A stretch of DNA of 64,000 nt from Mesorhizobium ciceri biovar biserrulae WSM1271 (GCF_000185905.1 NC_014923.1:3495501-3559500); one strand, 5' to 3'. Shown: positions 1-9,527, counted from the stretch's first letter. Translations and numbers: made by a program. The notes: generated by a model not told the origin, from the letters alone.

Positions 1-2
1 GC

Positions 3-671
3 GGCCTGCTGCTCACTGGCAATCACGCCGAGCACGGCTCGCATGCCGCTTCGCGCGCCGGCGGCAATTTCTCGGTGCCGGTCCAGCCGCCGTTCAACGT
101 GCTCAACCGGCCGTTCCTGACCGCCTTCAACGCTGCCTACAGGTGGAGGAAGAGCCGGGCAACGGTGCCGCGCCAGGCCGGCTACCAGGGCTTCTTCTTC
201 CCGCTCGACGGCGTGCGCGATTGGAACCGGCTTTATGGGCCGAAAGGGCTGTTCCAGCACCAGAGCGTGGTGCCGGAACAGACGGCGCGCGAGGCCGTGC
301 CGGCATTGCTGGCGGCTGCAAGGCAAGCCGGGCAGGGCTCGTTCCTCACGGTGCTGAAACGCTTCGGCTCCATCCGCTCGCCGGCGCTGCTGTCGTTTCC
401 GCGTCCCGGCTACACGCTGACACTGGATTTCCCCAACAGGGGCGCCGCGACGCTGACACTGCTGCGGGAGCTCGACCGCATCACGGTCGAGGCCGGCGGC
501 GCGGTCAATCCGTACAAGGACGCCCGCATGGGGGCCGAAATCTTCGCTTCGTCCTTTCCCGAATGGCAGCGGCTGGAAGCGCTCCGCGACCACGCCTTCA
601 TGTCCGACTTCTGGGCGCGCACTGCGAAGAAATTGGATGTGCGGCGAGGCTCGGTCGAGGCAGCCGAATAG
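3..671 (+). CDS. FAD-linked sugar oxidase, DprE1-like (C-terminal part, cut by window edge)
   Basis: The reading frame is open from the first bases of the window, so the true start lies upstream. The visible 222 residues resemble the C-terminal half of decaprenylphospho-beta-D-ribofuranose 2-oxidase (DprE1): a stretch FFPLDGVRDWNRLYG, the substrate-domain strand GYTLTLDFP, and NPYKDARM, whose lysine matches a conserved DprE1 active-site lysine. The FAD-binding domain is outside the window. In the known pathway DprE1 oxidises a polyprenyl-phospho-pentose at C2 before an SDR partner reduces it. The SMR-type transporter and epimerase downstream fit a lipid-linked sugar pathway. The exact substrate is not determinable. 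Confidence 0.75.
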   Translation, partial: GLLLTGNHAEHGSHAASRAGGNFSVPVQPPFNVLNRPFLTAFNAAYRWRKSRATVPRQAGYQGFFFPLDGVRDWNRLYGPKGLFQHQSVVPEQTAREAVPALLAAARQAGQGSFLTVLKRFGSIRSPALLSFPRPGYTLTLDFPNRGAATLTLLRELDRITVEAGGAVNPYKDARMGAEIFASSFPEWQRLEALRDHAFMSDFWARTAKKLDVRRGSVEAAE

Positions 672-786
672 ATAAAATCCGAATAATTATTGGTTAACAG
701 ATGGTTGATAGCGCGATTCACTCAAAACAATGTTGGGACTTCACCAAATGTTTGCGGGTTTGTAGTAGGAAGTGTGAAGGGGTGGC

Positions 787-1245
787 TTGGAACTCATGAA
801 ATACATCGTCTTCATTCTCTTTACAGTCATGACCAATGCCGCGGCGCAGCTGATGCTGAAGCAAGGCATGATGTCGCTCGGACCGATCTCGTTCGAGGGC
901 GTCAATCCGCTCGTCAAGCTGCTGCAGATCGTCTTCAGCCCCTGGGTGTTCCTTGGCCTGTGTACCTTCGTCATCTCGATGGCCTCGCACCTCTATGTGC
1001 TGTCCAAGGTCGAGCTCTCCTTCGCTTATCCGTTCCTCAGCCTCGCCTATGTTGCCGTCGCCATCTTCGCTTATTTCGTCTTCCGCGAGGACCTCAATGG
1101 CTGGCGGGTCGCCGGCATCGCCTTCATCTGCGTCGGCACGGTGCTGATCGCGCAAAGTGGCCGGGATTTGGGTGGGCAAGGGCATGAGGACCAGGCCGCT
1201 TCCATCACGCCCGACAAGATCCAAGCAAACGAGATCGTTCGATGA
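787..1245 (+). CDS. Small EamA/SMR-type membrane transporter (possible lipid-sugar flippase subunit)
   Basis: This 152-residue protein has four predicted membrane helices (about residues 3-22, 45-68, 75-95 and 102-120) separated by short loops, the layout of the EmrE/ArnE group. The N-terminus contains the NAAAQLMLKQG pattern typical of that group. A TTG start at 787 is chosen because an AAGGGG ribosome site (777-782) lies four bases upstream; an ATG at 796 is possible but badly spaced. The gene overlaps the next by ATGA, so the two are translationally coupled. Sitting between a DprE1-like oxidase and sugar-modifying enzymes, it may flip a polyprenyl-phosphate sugar; that is inference. Confidence 0.7.
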   Translation: MELMKYIVFILFTVMTNAAAQLMLKQGMMSLGPISFEGVNPLVKLLQIVFSPWVFLGLCTFVISMASHLYVLSKVELSFAYPFLSLAYVAVAIFAYFVFREDLNGWRVAGIAFICVGTVLIAQSGRDLGGQGHEDQAASITPDKIQANEIVR

Positions 1246-2249
1246 GACATATGATTTTCGGCGGTGACGGTTTCGTCGGCCGCCATCTTGCCCCGAAGCT
1301 TGTGGCCGATGGTGAAGAGGTTGTCGTCGCCGACATCGTCAAGAGCGACCTGCCGCATTACCGCAGCGTCCGCTTTATCCAATGCGACGTCACCGATCCG
1401 GCCTCGGTCGCCGCGATTGGGCTGAAGGCCGACGACATGGTCTACAATTTGTCGGCCAAGATGCTGTCGCCGATCCAGGTGCGCGCCAAGCGGCATGACT
1501 TCTTCTTCCCTGTAAATTTCCATGGCACCGAGCACATCATGCAGGCCATGGACGGAGCCGGTGCGTCAAAACTCGTCCACTACACGACCGACATGATCTA
1601 CGGCCACACGGTCACGCAGCCTATGACCGAGGAGCACCCGGTGGCGCCGCTGGGCGAATATGGCTGGTCGAAGCAGAAGACCGAGGAGCTGGCGGCCGAG
1701 TGGCGCAAGCGCGGCATGTCGATCTCGCTGTTTCGCCCGCGCCTGATCATCGGTCCCGGCCGGCTCGGCATTCTCGAAAAACTGTTCAAGCTGATCGACT
1801 GGAATTTTCCGGTGCCGATGATCGGTTCGGGCAGGAACCCTTATCAGTTCATCTCGGTGTTCGACTGCGCCGAAGCCGCCCGCGCGGCCTGGAAGGCCGG
1901 CGTGCCAAACGAGGCCTATAATCTGGGTTCACTCAATCCACCGCCGGTCAAGAAGCTGCTCGGCGATCTGATCAGGCATGCCGGCTCGAAATCGATCCTG
2001 ATCCCGACACCGGGTTGGGCGGTCAAGCGCACGCTGGACCTGCTCGACCTGATGAACATGCCGATCATGGACCCGGAACAGTATCTGATCGCCGACGAGG
2101 AATGCGTGCTCGACGTGTCCAAGGCCGGGCGTCAGCTCGGCTGGGCGCCGCAATATCGCGACGAGGACATGCTGATCGCCGCCTATAGCGAGTACCGCGC
2201 CAAGAAAGCCGGGCACGCGGTCGCCACCACACATGTGCCCGCCGAATAG
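1242..2249 (+). CDS. NAD-dependent epimerase/dehydratase (extended SDR)
   Basis: A 335-residue extended short-chain dehydrogenase. The N-terminal nucleotide site reads FGGDGFVGRHLA (GxxGxxG), an acidic residue follows the second strand, and the catalytic Tyr-Lys pair appears as YGWSK near residue 146. The start overlaps the transporter stop by four bases (ATGA). Such enzymes act on nucleotide sugars or, like DprE2, on lipid-linked keto sugars. The position two genes after a DprE1-like oxidase makes a reductase or epimerase partner plausible, but its length and SYK arrangement are more like nucleotide-sugar epimerases than DprE2. Substrate unknown. Confidence 0.8.
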   Translation: MRHMIFGGDGFVGRHLAPKLVADGEEVVVADIVKSDLPHYRSVRFIQCDVTDPASVAAIGLKADDMVYNLSAKMLSPIQVRAKRHDFFFPVNFHGTEHIMQAMDGAGASKLVHYTTDMIYGHTVTQPMTEEHPVAPLGEYGWSKQKTEELAAEWRKRGMSISLFRPRLIIGPGRLGILEKLFKLIDWNFPVPMIGSGRNPYQFISVFDCAEAARAAWKAGVPNEAYNLGSLNPPPVKKLLGDLIRHAGSKSILIPTPGWAVKRTLDLLDLMNMPIMDPEQYLIADEECVLDVSKAGRQLGWAPQYRDEDMLIAAYSEYRAKKAGHAVATTHVPAE

Positions 2250-2311
2250 CGGCTCGCAAAACAGCTTTCGTTGCGCACGATTGCGGTCGTGCGTGCAGAC
2301 AGGAGATTGAA

Positions 2312-3784
2312 ATGACCGTCATGGCCAAGCCCGAACAGACGAATGCGCGCACCATGGTCAGTGCGCCGGCGCTGTCGCCCGCCACCATCGCCAAGCCCAA
2401 CCTGATCAGCGTCGAGCAGGCCAAGGCGATGGACGTCGCGGCAATGACCGACCTGTTCAAGGCGCATCTCAACCCCGGCCAGCTGCATTTCATGAAGCTG
2501 CTCGGCTTCCACAAGATCAAGATCGAGCGCGCCGAAGGCATGTTCTACATCGACCAGAACGGCCGCAAGATCCTCGACTTCTTCGGCGGCTTCGGTTCGC
2601 TGGCCTTTGGCCACAACCATCCGCGCATCCTGGAAGCACGCAAGAAATTCCAGGAGGAGAAGCGCCAGGAAATCGCTATCGCCTTCATGTCGCAATATGC
2701 GGCGGCACTTGCGCACAACATCGCCAAATGCTCGCCCGGCGATCTCGACATGGTGTTTCTGGGTTCGTCCGGCTCGGAAGCGATGGAAGCGGCGGTTAAG
2801 CTCGCCGAGCGCGCCGCCGGTCCGAAGCGGCCGAAGGTCGTCTATGCCGAGAATTCCTTCCATGGCAAGACCAAGGGCGTGCTCGGCATCACCGACGGCC
2901 AGCTCTACCGCGCCGACTTCAAGGTGGCCGAAAACACGGTCCGCATCCCGTTTGCCGACATCGAGGCGGTCGAGCGCCTGTTCCGTTCCGACCCGGAGGT
3001 CGGCGTCATCGTGCTGGAAACCATCCAGGGCGGCGGCGGCATCATCCAGGCGCCTGCCGAGTACTGGCAGAAGCTGCGCGCGTTGTGCGACCAGTATGGC
3101 GTGCTGTGGGTCGCCGACGAAGTTCAGTGCGGCTACGGCCGTTCGGGCCGCTTCTACGCCTTCGAACATTACGGCGTCGTTCCCGATGTGACGGCGCTGG
3201 CCAAGTCGCTCGGCGCCGGCAAGGCGGCGGTCGGCGCGATGATTGCGCGGCGCGAGGTCTACATGAAGGCCTATGGCACGCCGAAAACGGCGATGATCCA
3301 TGCCATGGCGACCTTCGGCGGAATGGGCGAGGCCTGCGTCACCTCGATCGAAGGGCTCAACGTGCTCTACGACGAGGGGCTGATCGACAATGCCGCCGTC
3401 ACCGGCGACTATTTGCTGCAGCGCCTGCAGGCGCTCAGGGAAAAGTACCCGAAGATCATCAAGGATGTGCGCGGCAAGGGGTTTATGGTCGGCCTGGAGT
3501 TCCACGACTTCTCGCAGACCTTGCCGATGGTGCTGCGGCCGATCGTCAGCGTGCTCGACGACAAGCTGAAGGGCTCGCTGTCGGGCTTCGTCGGCGCGCT
3601 GCTGCTGCGCGACTACGACGTGCTGGTCGCCTTCACCGAGTACAACCGAAACGTCATCCGGCTGGAGCCGCCGTTGATCTGCCAGCGCGAGCATGTCGAC
3701 CGCTTCGTCGATGCCTTCGACAGCCTGCTGTCGCGCGGCATCGTGTCGATCGTGAAGGATTTCGTCAAAAGCCAGGTTCGTTAA
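2312..3784 (+). CDS. Class III PLP-dependent aminotransferase
   Basis: A 490-residue fold-type I aminotransferase of the ornithine/4-aminobutyrate group. Visible marks are FFGGFGSLAFGHNHP, the phosphate-binding SSGSEAMEAA, the PLP-ring aspartate in WVADEVQCGYGRSG and the Schiff-base lysine in ALAKSLGAGK near residue 298. About 45 extra N-terminal residues precede the domain. An AGGAG ribosome site lies a few bases before the ATG. It follows the epimerase by 62 bases and probably belongs to the same transcript. Related enzymes add amino groups to keto sugars, putrescine or hopanoid side chains; which applies here cannot be told. Confidence 0.85.
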   Translation: MTVMAKPEQTNARTMVSAPALSPATIAKPNLISVEQAKAMDVAAMTDLFKAHLNPGQLHFMKLLGFHKIKIERAEGMFYIDQNGRKILDFFGGFGSLAFGHNHPRILEARKKFQEEKRQEIAIAFMSQYAAALAHNIAKCSPGDLDMVFLGSSGSEAMEAAVKLAERAAGPKRPKVVYAENSFHGKTKGVLGITDGQLYRADFKVAENTVRIPFADIEAVERLFRSDPEVGVIVLETIQGGGGIIQAPAEYWQKLRALCDQYGVLWVADEVQCGYGRSGRFYAFEHYGVVPDVTALAKSLGAGKAAVGAMIARREVYMKAYGTPKTAMIHAMATFGGMGEACVTSIEGLNVLYDEGLIDNAAVTGDYLLQRLQALREKYPKIIKDVRGKGFMVGLEFHDFSQTLPMVLRPIVSVLDDKLKGSLSGFVGALLLRDYDVLVAFTEYNRNVIRLEPPLICQREHVDRFVDAFDSLLSRGIVSIVKDFVKSQVR

Positions 3785-3805
3785 GCGAGTTCGCTGGGTA
3801 CAACG

Positions 3806-5038
3806 ATGCTGACCAAGTCGCCCGCTCCACAAAACCCACTCGACCGGCTCACCGGAGCCGGCCTGGCGTGGGGCGAGGGGACTTATGCGCGGCTGGCGGC
3901 ACCGATCGGCGCTGCGGCCTTCGCGCTCTACATCCTTTTTACAGCGCTCACGGCATGGGTAATGCCCGACGCCAATTGGGACATGCTGCCCTATCTCGCT
4001 ATATCGGAGGAGGGCACCTATCCCGATGCACAGGCGCTGCACGACTATGCCTACAACACAGTCAAATCGGGCGTTTCGGCAAGCGATTATAAGGCGCTGA
4101 CCGATGATGGCGGCGGCTTCCGCAGCCACATGACAGAGAATGCCGCCGATTTCCATTCGCTGCTCGGCATGTACCGGATCAAGTTCCTCTACGCCGAGGT
4201 CCTGTCGACGATGGGCGCGGTGATGTCGCCGGTCGAGGCGATGCGCCTGGTATCGGTGTTCTCCGTGCTGCTGTTCGGCGCGATCGCGCTGCTTTGGCTG
4301 CGCTCGGAAAAGGCATTGGCTTTAGCGCCTATGGTCGGCGCGGTGCTGATCATGGCCGATTTCGGCGATGCGGCGCGCGCTTCGACGCCGGATCTGCTCA
4401 CGTCAGCGCTGCTGCTCGGCGGGCTCTATGCCTATGTCCGCGGGCGCGAGATGGCGACCGCGATCCTGCTCTTCCTCGCCTTCATGGTGCGGCCGGACAA
4501 CATTGTTTTCCTTGCTGTTTTTACCGTGCTGCTGGTCGCCTTCCGGCAGAAATCGTGGGGCGCGCTGGCCGGCTTTGCCGCTTCCTTCGTTGCCTATTTT
4601 GCCATCTCGCACTGGGCTCATCATCCCGGCTGGTGGCCGCATCTGTGGTTCTCCAGCATAGAGCAGCATTACAATATGGACGGGTTCGAGCCGCCATTCT
4701 CCATCGTTGCCTATCTCAGGGCATTTGCCACCTCGCTGCTGCGTGCCGTCAGCCTGAACAGCTGGGTCGGGGTGTCGGTGCTGGCACTGGCCGGCTGGTT
4801 TGCCGCCGCCCGCGCCGGCTTCCGCCTCGACCGCCGCGCCGGCATCCTGTTTGCGGCACTGGTGCTCGGCGCGCTGGCGAAGTTCACCGTCTTCCCGATC
4901 CACGACACGCGCATCTATTTCCCGCATCTGATCCCGCCATTCCTGCTGCTGGCGACGCCGCTCATGGCGTTGTGGGCGGCCGCGGCTCGCGGTGAGAATC
5001 GCGCTGCCATGCAAATCATTCCTGGAGACAAGTCATGA
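3806..5038 (+). CDS. Polytopic membrane protein, GT-C-like
   Basis: A 410-residue protein with roughly nine hydrophobic segments spread from residue 31 to the C-terminus. The first periplasmic loop is long and acidic (ANWDMLPYLAIS), as in GT-C glycosyltransferases that use polyprenyl-phosphate sugars, where an early loop carries a catalytic aspartate. I do not recognise a named family. Neighbours that could make and flip a lipid-linked sugar support a glycosyl transfer role on the outer face of the inner membrane. It overlaps the downstream methyltransferase by ATGA. Confidence 0.6.
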   Translation: MLTKSPAPQNPLDRLTGAGLAWGEGTYARLAAPIGAAAFALYILFTALTAWVMPDANWDMLPYLAISEEGTYPDAQALHDYAYNTVKSGVSASDYKALTDDGGGFRSHMTENAADFHSLLGMYRIKFLYAEVLSTMGAVMSPVEAMRLVSVFSVLLFGAIALLWLRSEKALALAPMVGAVLIMADFGDAARASTPDLLTSALLLGGLYAYVRGREMATAILLFLAFMVRPDNIVFLAVFTVLLVAFRQKSWGALAGFAASFVAYFAISHWAHHPGWWPHLWFSSIEQHYNMDGFEPPFSIVAYLRAFATSLLRAVSLNSWVGVSVLALAGWFAAARAGFRLDRRAGILFAALVLGALAKFTVFPIHDTRIYFPHLIPPFLLLATPLMALWAAAARGENRAAMQIIPGDKS

Positions 5039-5793
5039 GTTCGCTATCCAGCCTGGCGCGCGTTGCCCTGTCGCTCGGTCTTCCCAGTGGCGTTCTCGAC
5101 CGCGGACCATCGCTGCGCGGCACGAAGTTCCTGGCCAAGGCGGCGCTGAAGGCGCGGTTCGGTGGGGCAGGGCGGCCGTTCCAGATGGTCAATGTCGGCG
5201 CCTGCGACGGCGCGCTGTTCGACGATGTGACGCCGTGGCTGCACCGCATAGCTGGCGCACGCGCGATGCTGGTCGAGCCGATCCCGTACAATCAGAAACG
5301 GCTGCGCGCCAATTATCCCGACACCGGCCGGTTCATCATCGAGCCGGTGGCGGTGACAAAGGCCAAGGGGACGATCACCGTCCACACCTTCGATGCCGCC
5401 GCGCTCGAGTCCGGCACACTGCCCATCGAATTCATCGGCTGTTCGTCGGTCACCGACACCAATCTGATGTCGGGCAAGAATGCCTGGGGCGAGGCCGACA
5501 CCAACTTCAACAAGTTCGCCCCGCACCTCAGGGACATCGAGGTGCCATCCGAGACCTTGCAGACGCTGCTCGACCGCAACGGCATCATCCATATCGATGC
5601 CTTCCTCGTCGATTGCGAGGGCGCCGACTGGATCGTCTTCGAACAGCTCGACCTCAAGCGCTACCGTCCCGGCATGATCAAGGTCGAGGTCGGCGCGCTG
5701 CCGGCCGCCGAAATCGGGCAGGTCGTGGTCAAGCTGAAGACATCAGGCTATCAGGTCGGCTTCCAGGCCGAAGACATCTGGGCCTTCGCCTGA
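5035..5793 (+). CDS. FkbM-family methyltransferase
   Basis: A 252-residue protein with the FkbM layout: NVGACDGALFDDV as SAM-binding motif I near residue 45, VEPIPYNQKRLRANYP as the acidic loop that binds SAM ribose, and FLVDCEGADWIVFEQL near residue 185. FkbM enzymes O-methylate sugars or polyketides and are common in polysaccharide gene sets. The ATG overlaps the preceding membrane gene by four bases, so it is the last gene of the left-edge operon. The acceptor is unknown. Confidence 0.75.
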   Translation: MSSLSSLARVALSLGLPSGVLDRGPSLRGTKFLAKAALKARFGGAGRPFQMVNVGACDGALFDDVTPWLHRIAGARAMLVEPIPYNQKRLRANYPDTGRFIIEPVAVTKAKGTITVHTFDAAALESGTLPIEFIGCSSVTDTNLMSGKNAWGEADTNFNKFAPHLRDIEVPSETLQTLLDRNGIIHIDAFLVDCEGADWIVFEQLDLKRYRPGMIKVEVGALPAAEIGQVVVKLKTSGYQVGFQAEDIWAFA

Positions 5794-5872
5794 GTTAGCC
5801 CACCGAAAAGCGAACCGCCCCAGGCGCCCGATGTGAAGCATTCTGCCGTCTGGTCGCTCGGCTTTTTGCCAA

Positions 5873-5880
5873 TGTCGCAA
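5873..5880 (+). promoter_or_regulatory. TGTCGCAA motif upstream of FAD/GcvT oxidase
   Basis: TGTCGCAA lies about 70 bases before the oxidase start. The same motif or its reverse recurs upstream of the GbdR-like regulator and in the corrinoid/mttB divergent promoter. It is a candidate regulator half-site; no binding is proven. Confidence 0.4.
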
Positions 5881-5948
5881 ACAGGCTTCAATCGCCCTGC
5901 CGCTCCGCCCTATAGTCCGCCCGCTTTATCACTTTGGAGTCGCGGGCA

Positions 5949-8510
5949 ATGGCAGAGTTTCCGAAAAAGGCGAGGGTCGTCATCGTCGGCCTGGGCGGTA
6001 TTGTCGGCGCATCGATCGCCCATCACCTGATCGAACGCGGCTGGGATGACATTGTCGGCATCGACAAATCAGGCATCCCGACCGATATCGGCTCGACGGC
6101 GCACGCCTCCGACTTCTGCTACACCACCAGCCACGATTTCCTGTCGTGCTGGACGACGCTCTACTCCATCGATTTCTACGAGAAGATGGGTCATTATGCG
6201 CGTATCGGCGGCCTCGAGGTCGCGCGTGTCGGCGACGACAGCCGAATGGAAGAAATCAAGCGCAAGATCGCCTCCGCCAAGGCGTTTGGCACGCGCGCCC
6301 GCCTGATCGAGCCGGCCGAGATCAAGGAAAAATTTCCGCTCATCGAAGAAGCGATTGTTCAAGGTGGTCTTTGGGATCCCGATGCCGGTCTGGTCATCCC
6401 GCGTTCGCAGACGGTCGCCGGCAAGCTGGTCGACCAGGCGGAAGCGTCGGGCAAGCTCAAATCCTTCGCCAACACATCGGCCCGGTCGCTGGTCGTCAAG
6501 GACGGCCGCATATCAGGCGTGGTGACGGACCGCGGCACCATCGAGGCCGACTATGTCGTCGTCTGCGCCGGGATTTGGGGCCGGCTGATAGCGGAAATGG
6601 TCGGCGAAGACCTGCCGGTCATGCCGATCGACCATCCGCTGACCTTCTTCGGCCCCTACAACGAGTTCGCCGGCACCGGCAAGGAGATCGGCTGGCCGCT
6701 GCTGCGCGACCAGGGCAACTCGGCCTATATGCGCGACACCGGTGATCCCAAGACCGCCGAGGGCGGGCAGATCGAATGGGGTTATTACGAAGAGACCAAT
6801 CCGCGCCTTTGCCACCCGCGCGACCTGCTGGAGAAGGACCAGGCGCGGCTTTCGCCGTCGCAACGCGATCTCGACATGGAACAGATCCTGGCGCCGCTCG
6901 AACGCGCCATGGAACTGACGCCGATCCTCGGCGAACTCGGCTATAATGAGAGCCATTCGTTCAATGGACTTCTCCAGGTAACCGCGGATGGCGGCCCGTC
7001 GATGGGCGAAAGCCAGAAGGTGCGGGGTCTGTGGTATGCCGTTGCCATCTGGGTCAAGGATGGTCCCGGCATGGGCAAGCTGATCGCCGACTGGATGACC
7101 GACGGCCGCACCGCAATCGATCACCATGCCATCGACTATGCACGGTTCTATCCGCACCAGACCAAGGAGCAGTTCATCTGGGACCGCTGCACCGAGACGG
7201 CGATGAAGGTCTACAATCCGGCGGTACATCCGCGCGAGCCGTTCTCCAAGGCCCGCAATATCCGGCGCTCGCCGTTCTGGGAACGCGAGAAGGAACTCGG
7301 CGGCTATTTCATGGAACTCGGCGGCTGGGAGCGCGCCCACGGCTATGCCGCCAACGAGCATCTCCTGGAGAAATACGGCAACCGGGTGCCGGTGCGTGAG
7401 AACGAATGGGACAACCGCCATTTCTGGCGCGTCTCCAATGCCGAACATCTCGCCATGAGCGAGGATTGCGGCATCGTCAACCTGTCGCATTTCGCCATGT
7501 ACGACATCGAAGGTCCAGACCATGTCGCGCTGCTGGAATGGTTGTGCGCAGCCAAGATTGGCGGCGACAACAACATCGGCAAGGGCATCTACACCCACTT
7601 CCTCGACGAGGAAGGCATGGTGCGGGCCGACTTTACCGTCATTCGCATGGCCGACCGCTGTCGTTTGATCGACGGCGCGGATGCTGGCCCGCGCGATTTC
7701 CAGTACATGCGCCGCACGGCACAGGACAAAGGTTTCGACGTCACCATCACCGACGTGACCGAGAACTATGTGACCATCGGCATCTGGGGGCCGAACGCCC
7801 GGGCGACCTTGCAGAAAGTGGTCGAAAACCCGGACGGGCTCTCTGTTGAGAACTTCCCATTCGCGGCGATCAAGCCGGTCCGGATCGGCGGCAAGGACGT
7901 CACCGCTTTCCGCATCTCCTATGTCGGCGAGCAGGGCTGGGAACTGCATATGCGCTACGAGGACGGTCTCGCTGTGTGGGATGCGCTGCGCTCGACCGGC
8001 GTGATGCCTTTCGGTGTGGAGACCTATGCCAACACGCGCCGCATGGAAAAGAGCCTGCGCCTGCAGAACGCCGACCTTCTGACCGAGTACAATCTGCTCG
8101 AAGCGGATCTCGCTCGTCCAAAGGTCAAGGAGAACGATTTCTGCGGCAAGGCGAAGCACGTCGAATACCGCGCCCGCGAGCACCAACCGGCCATGCTGTG
8201 CACGCTGGTGATGACCGAGAATGTCGATTCCAAAGGCGTTGCCCGCTATCCCGTCGGCACCATGCCGGTGATGGATCCGAAGACCGGCGAGACGCTGGTC
8301 GACGAACTCGGCCGGCGGTCCTTCACCACCTCGATGGCCTATGGCCCGACCATCGGCAAGAATATCGGTCTTGCCTATCTGCCGTGGGCGTACGCCCAGG
8401 AAGGCCGCAAGCTCACGATCGAGTATTTCGGTGAGACATATCCGGTCGAAGTGGCGGCTGTCGGCTACAAGCCGCTCTACGATCCGGAGAATTTGAAGCC
8501 GCGCAGCTGA
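5949..8510 (+). CDS. FAD-dependent oxidoreductase with GcvT domain (DMGDH/sarcosine oxidase type)
   Basis: An 853-residue two-part enzyme. The N-terminal DAO-type FAD domain (about 1-400) starts VVIVGLGGIVG and has GSTAHASDF near residue 48, placing a histidine (about 52) where dimethylglycine dehydrogenase attaches FAD covalently. The C-terminal half (about 430-853) has the folate-binding GcvT and GCV_T_C folds (FRISYVGEQGWELH near 660). Family members oxidatively demethylate N-methyl compounds and pass the carbon to THF as methylene-THF. An ATG at 5949 with GGAG ten bases upstream is preferred. Odd: the first glycine of GxGxxG is replaced by leucine, unlike the two paralogues at 44056 and 56392. 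The substrate may be dimethylglycine, sarcosine or another methylamine. Confidence 0.85.
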   Translation: MAEFPKKARVVIVGLGGIVGASIAHHLIERGWDDIVGIDKSGIPTDIGSTAHASDFCYTTSHDFLSCWTTLYSIDFYEKMGHYARIGGLEVARVGDDSRMEEIKRKIASAKAFGTRARLIEPAEIKEKFPLIEEAIVQGGLWDPDAGLVIPRSQTVAGKLVDQAEASGKLKSFANTSARSLVVKDGRISGVVTDRGTIEADYVVVCAGIWGRLIAEMVGEDLPVMPIDHPLTFFGPYNEFAGTGKEIGWPLLRDQGNSAYMRDTGDPKTAEGGQIEWGYYEETNPRLCHPRDLLEKDQARLSPSQRDLDMEQILAPLERAMELTPILGELGYNESHSFNGLLQVTADGGPSMGESQKVRGLWYAVAIWVKDGPGMGKLIADWMTDGRTAIDHHAIDYARFYPHQTKEQFIWDRCTETAMKVYNPAVHPREPFSKARNIRRSPFWEREKELGGYFMELGGWERAHGYAANEHLLEKYGNRVPVRENEWDNRHFWRVSNAEHLAMSEDCGIVNLSHFAMYDIEGPDHVALLEWLCAAKIGGDNNIGKGIYTHFLDEEGMVRADFTVIRMADRCRLIDGADAGPRDFQYMRRTAQDKGFDVTITDVTENYVTIGIWGPNARATLQKVVENPDGLSVENFPFAAIKPVRIGGKDVTAFRISYVGEQGWELHMRYEDGLAVWDALRSTGVMPFGVETYANTRRMEKSLRLQNADLLTEYNLLEADLARPKVKENDFCGKAKHVEYRAREHQPAMLCTLVMTENVDSKGVARYPVGTMPVMDPKTGETLVDELGRRSFTTSMAYGPTIGKNIGLAYLPWAYAQEGRKLTIEYFGETYPVEVAAVGYKPLYDPENLKPRS

Positions 8511-8540
8511 TTGCTAGCCGGCGCAAAGGGCATGAAGGCA

Positions 8541-8570
8541 AAAGCCTGGCCATCGGCCGGGCTTTCTTTT
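8541..8570 (+). terminator. Rho-independent terminator
   Basis: AAAGCC and GGCC arms pair with GGCC and GGCTTT around an ATC loop, with one mismatch, followed by CTTTT. It lies 31 bases after the stop of the FAD/GcvT oxidase and separates it from the DUF1194 gene. Confidence 0.75.
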
Positions 8571-8600
8571 AAGCCGACGGTTTTCGCTTACCTTCGCGGC

Positions 8601-9449
8601 ATGTCTGCTTTTGCCTGCGCAAGACATTTCCTTTCAGGCTGCGCCGCGTTCGCACTGACGCTCTGGTTGACGCCCGCGGGCCAAGCTGACGAGCCCGTCG
8701 ATATCGAGCTGGTGCTGGCCGTCGATGTCTCGCTGTCGATGTCTCCGGACGAACTCGAGATCCAGCGTCACGGCTACGCCGCGGCACTGACGCACGACAA
8801 TGTGCTGCAGGCCATTGCCGATGGCGCTTATGGCAAGATCGCCGTCACCTATGTCGAATGGGCCGGCACCAACTGGCAGCGCGTCATCGTGCCGTGGACG
8901 GTGATCGCCAGCCGCACCGACGCCGAGCGGGTGGTTGCGCAACTATCCGCTCAGCCGCCCAACAGCGCGCGGCGCACCTCGATCTCCGGAGCGCTGGAGT
9001 TCGGCAATGACCTGTTCGCCGAAAGCGGCTACCAGGGCACGAAGCGGGTCATCGACATTTCGGGCGATGGCCCCAACAATCAAGGCGCGCCGGTCAACCT
9101 GACCCGCGACGATCTGATCAAGCAAGGCATCGTCATCAACGGCCTGCCGCTGATGACGCGAGGCGGTTTTTCCGGCGCCTACGACGTCAGCAATCTCGAT
9201 CGCTACTACAGCGACTGCGTCATCGGCGGACCCGGAGCCTTCATGATTCCGGTCAATGACTGGACGCAGTTTCCCGAAGCCATCCGTCGCAAGCTGGTGC
9301 TGGAACTCGCCGGCCCGGCCTCGCCGCAATGGGCGGCAGAAGAAGCCACGCATCCGCCGGTGGTATTGGCGCAGGACAAGCCCGCCACCGACTGCCTGGT
9401 CGGCGAGAAAATGTGGCGCAACCGCAGCTGGATGTTTGACAGCCGCTAG
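8601..9449 (+). CDS. Secreted DUF1194 (von Willebrand factor A-like) protein
   Basis: A 282-residue protein. The first 30 residues form a signal peptide ending near GQADEP. The mature part begins with a VWA-type strand, LVLAVDVSLSMSPDE, which supplies a DxSxS metal site, followed by YVEWAG and a second conserved stretch RVIDISGDGPNN; this is the DUF1194 pattern. The start at 8601 is chosen because it begins the signal peptide; a longer frame from 8511 would bury it. Family function is unknown, presumably periplasmic adhesion or assembly. It has its own promoter space after a terminator. Confidence 0.8.
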   Translation: MSAFACARHFLSGCAAFALTLWLTPAGQADEPVDIELVLAVDVSLSMSPDELEIQRHGYAAALTHDNVLQAIADGAYGKIAVTYVEWAGTNWQRVIVPWTVIASRTDAERVVAQLSAQPPNSARRTSISGALEFGNDLFAESGYQGTKRVIDISGDGPNNQGAPVNLTRDDLIKQGIVINGLPLMTRGGFSGAYDVSNLDRYYSDCVIGGPGAFMIPVNDWTQFPEAIRRKLVLELAGPASPQWAAEEATHPPVVLAQDKPATDCLVGEKMWRNRSWMFDSR

Positions 9450-9527
9450 GCGACCGAAGCATTGGCAAATTGGCCGGACCGCGCTATCCAGTCGGAGGGG
9501 CCGCGGCAAAAACCGAGGAAACATCAG

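Noticed and set aside
2183..4156. Long open frame opposite the aminotransferase
   Set aside because: The plus-strand aminotransferase has all PLP-site motifs; the antisense translation has none of any family.
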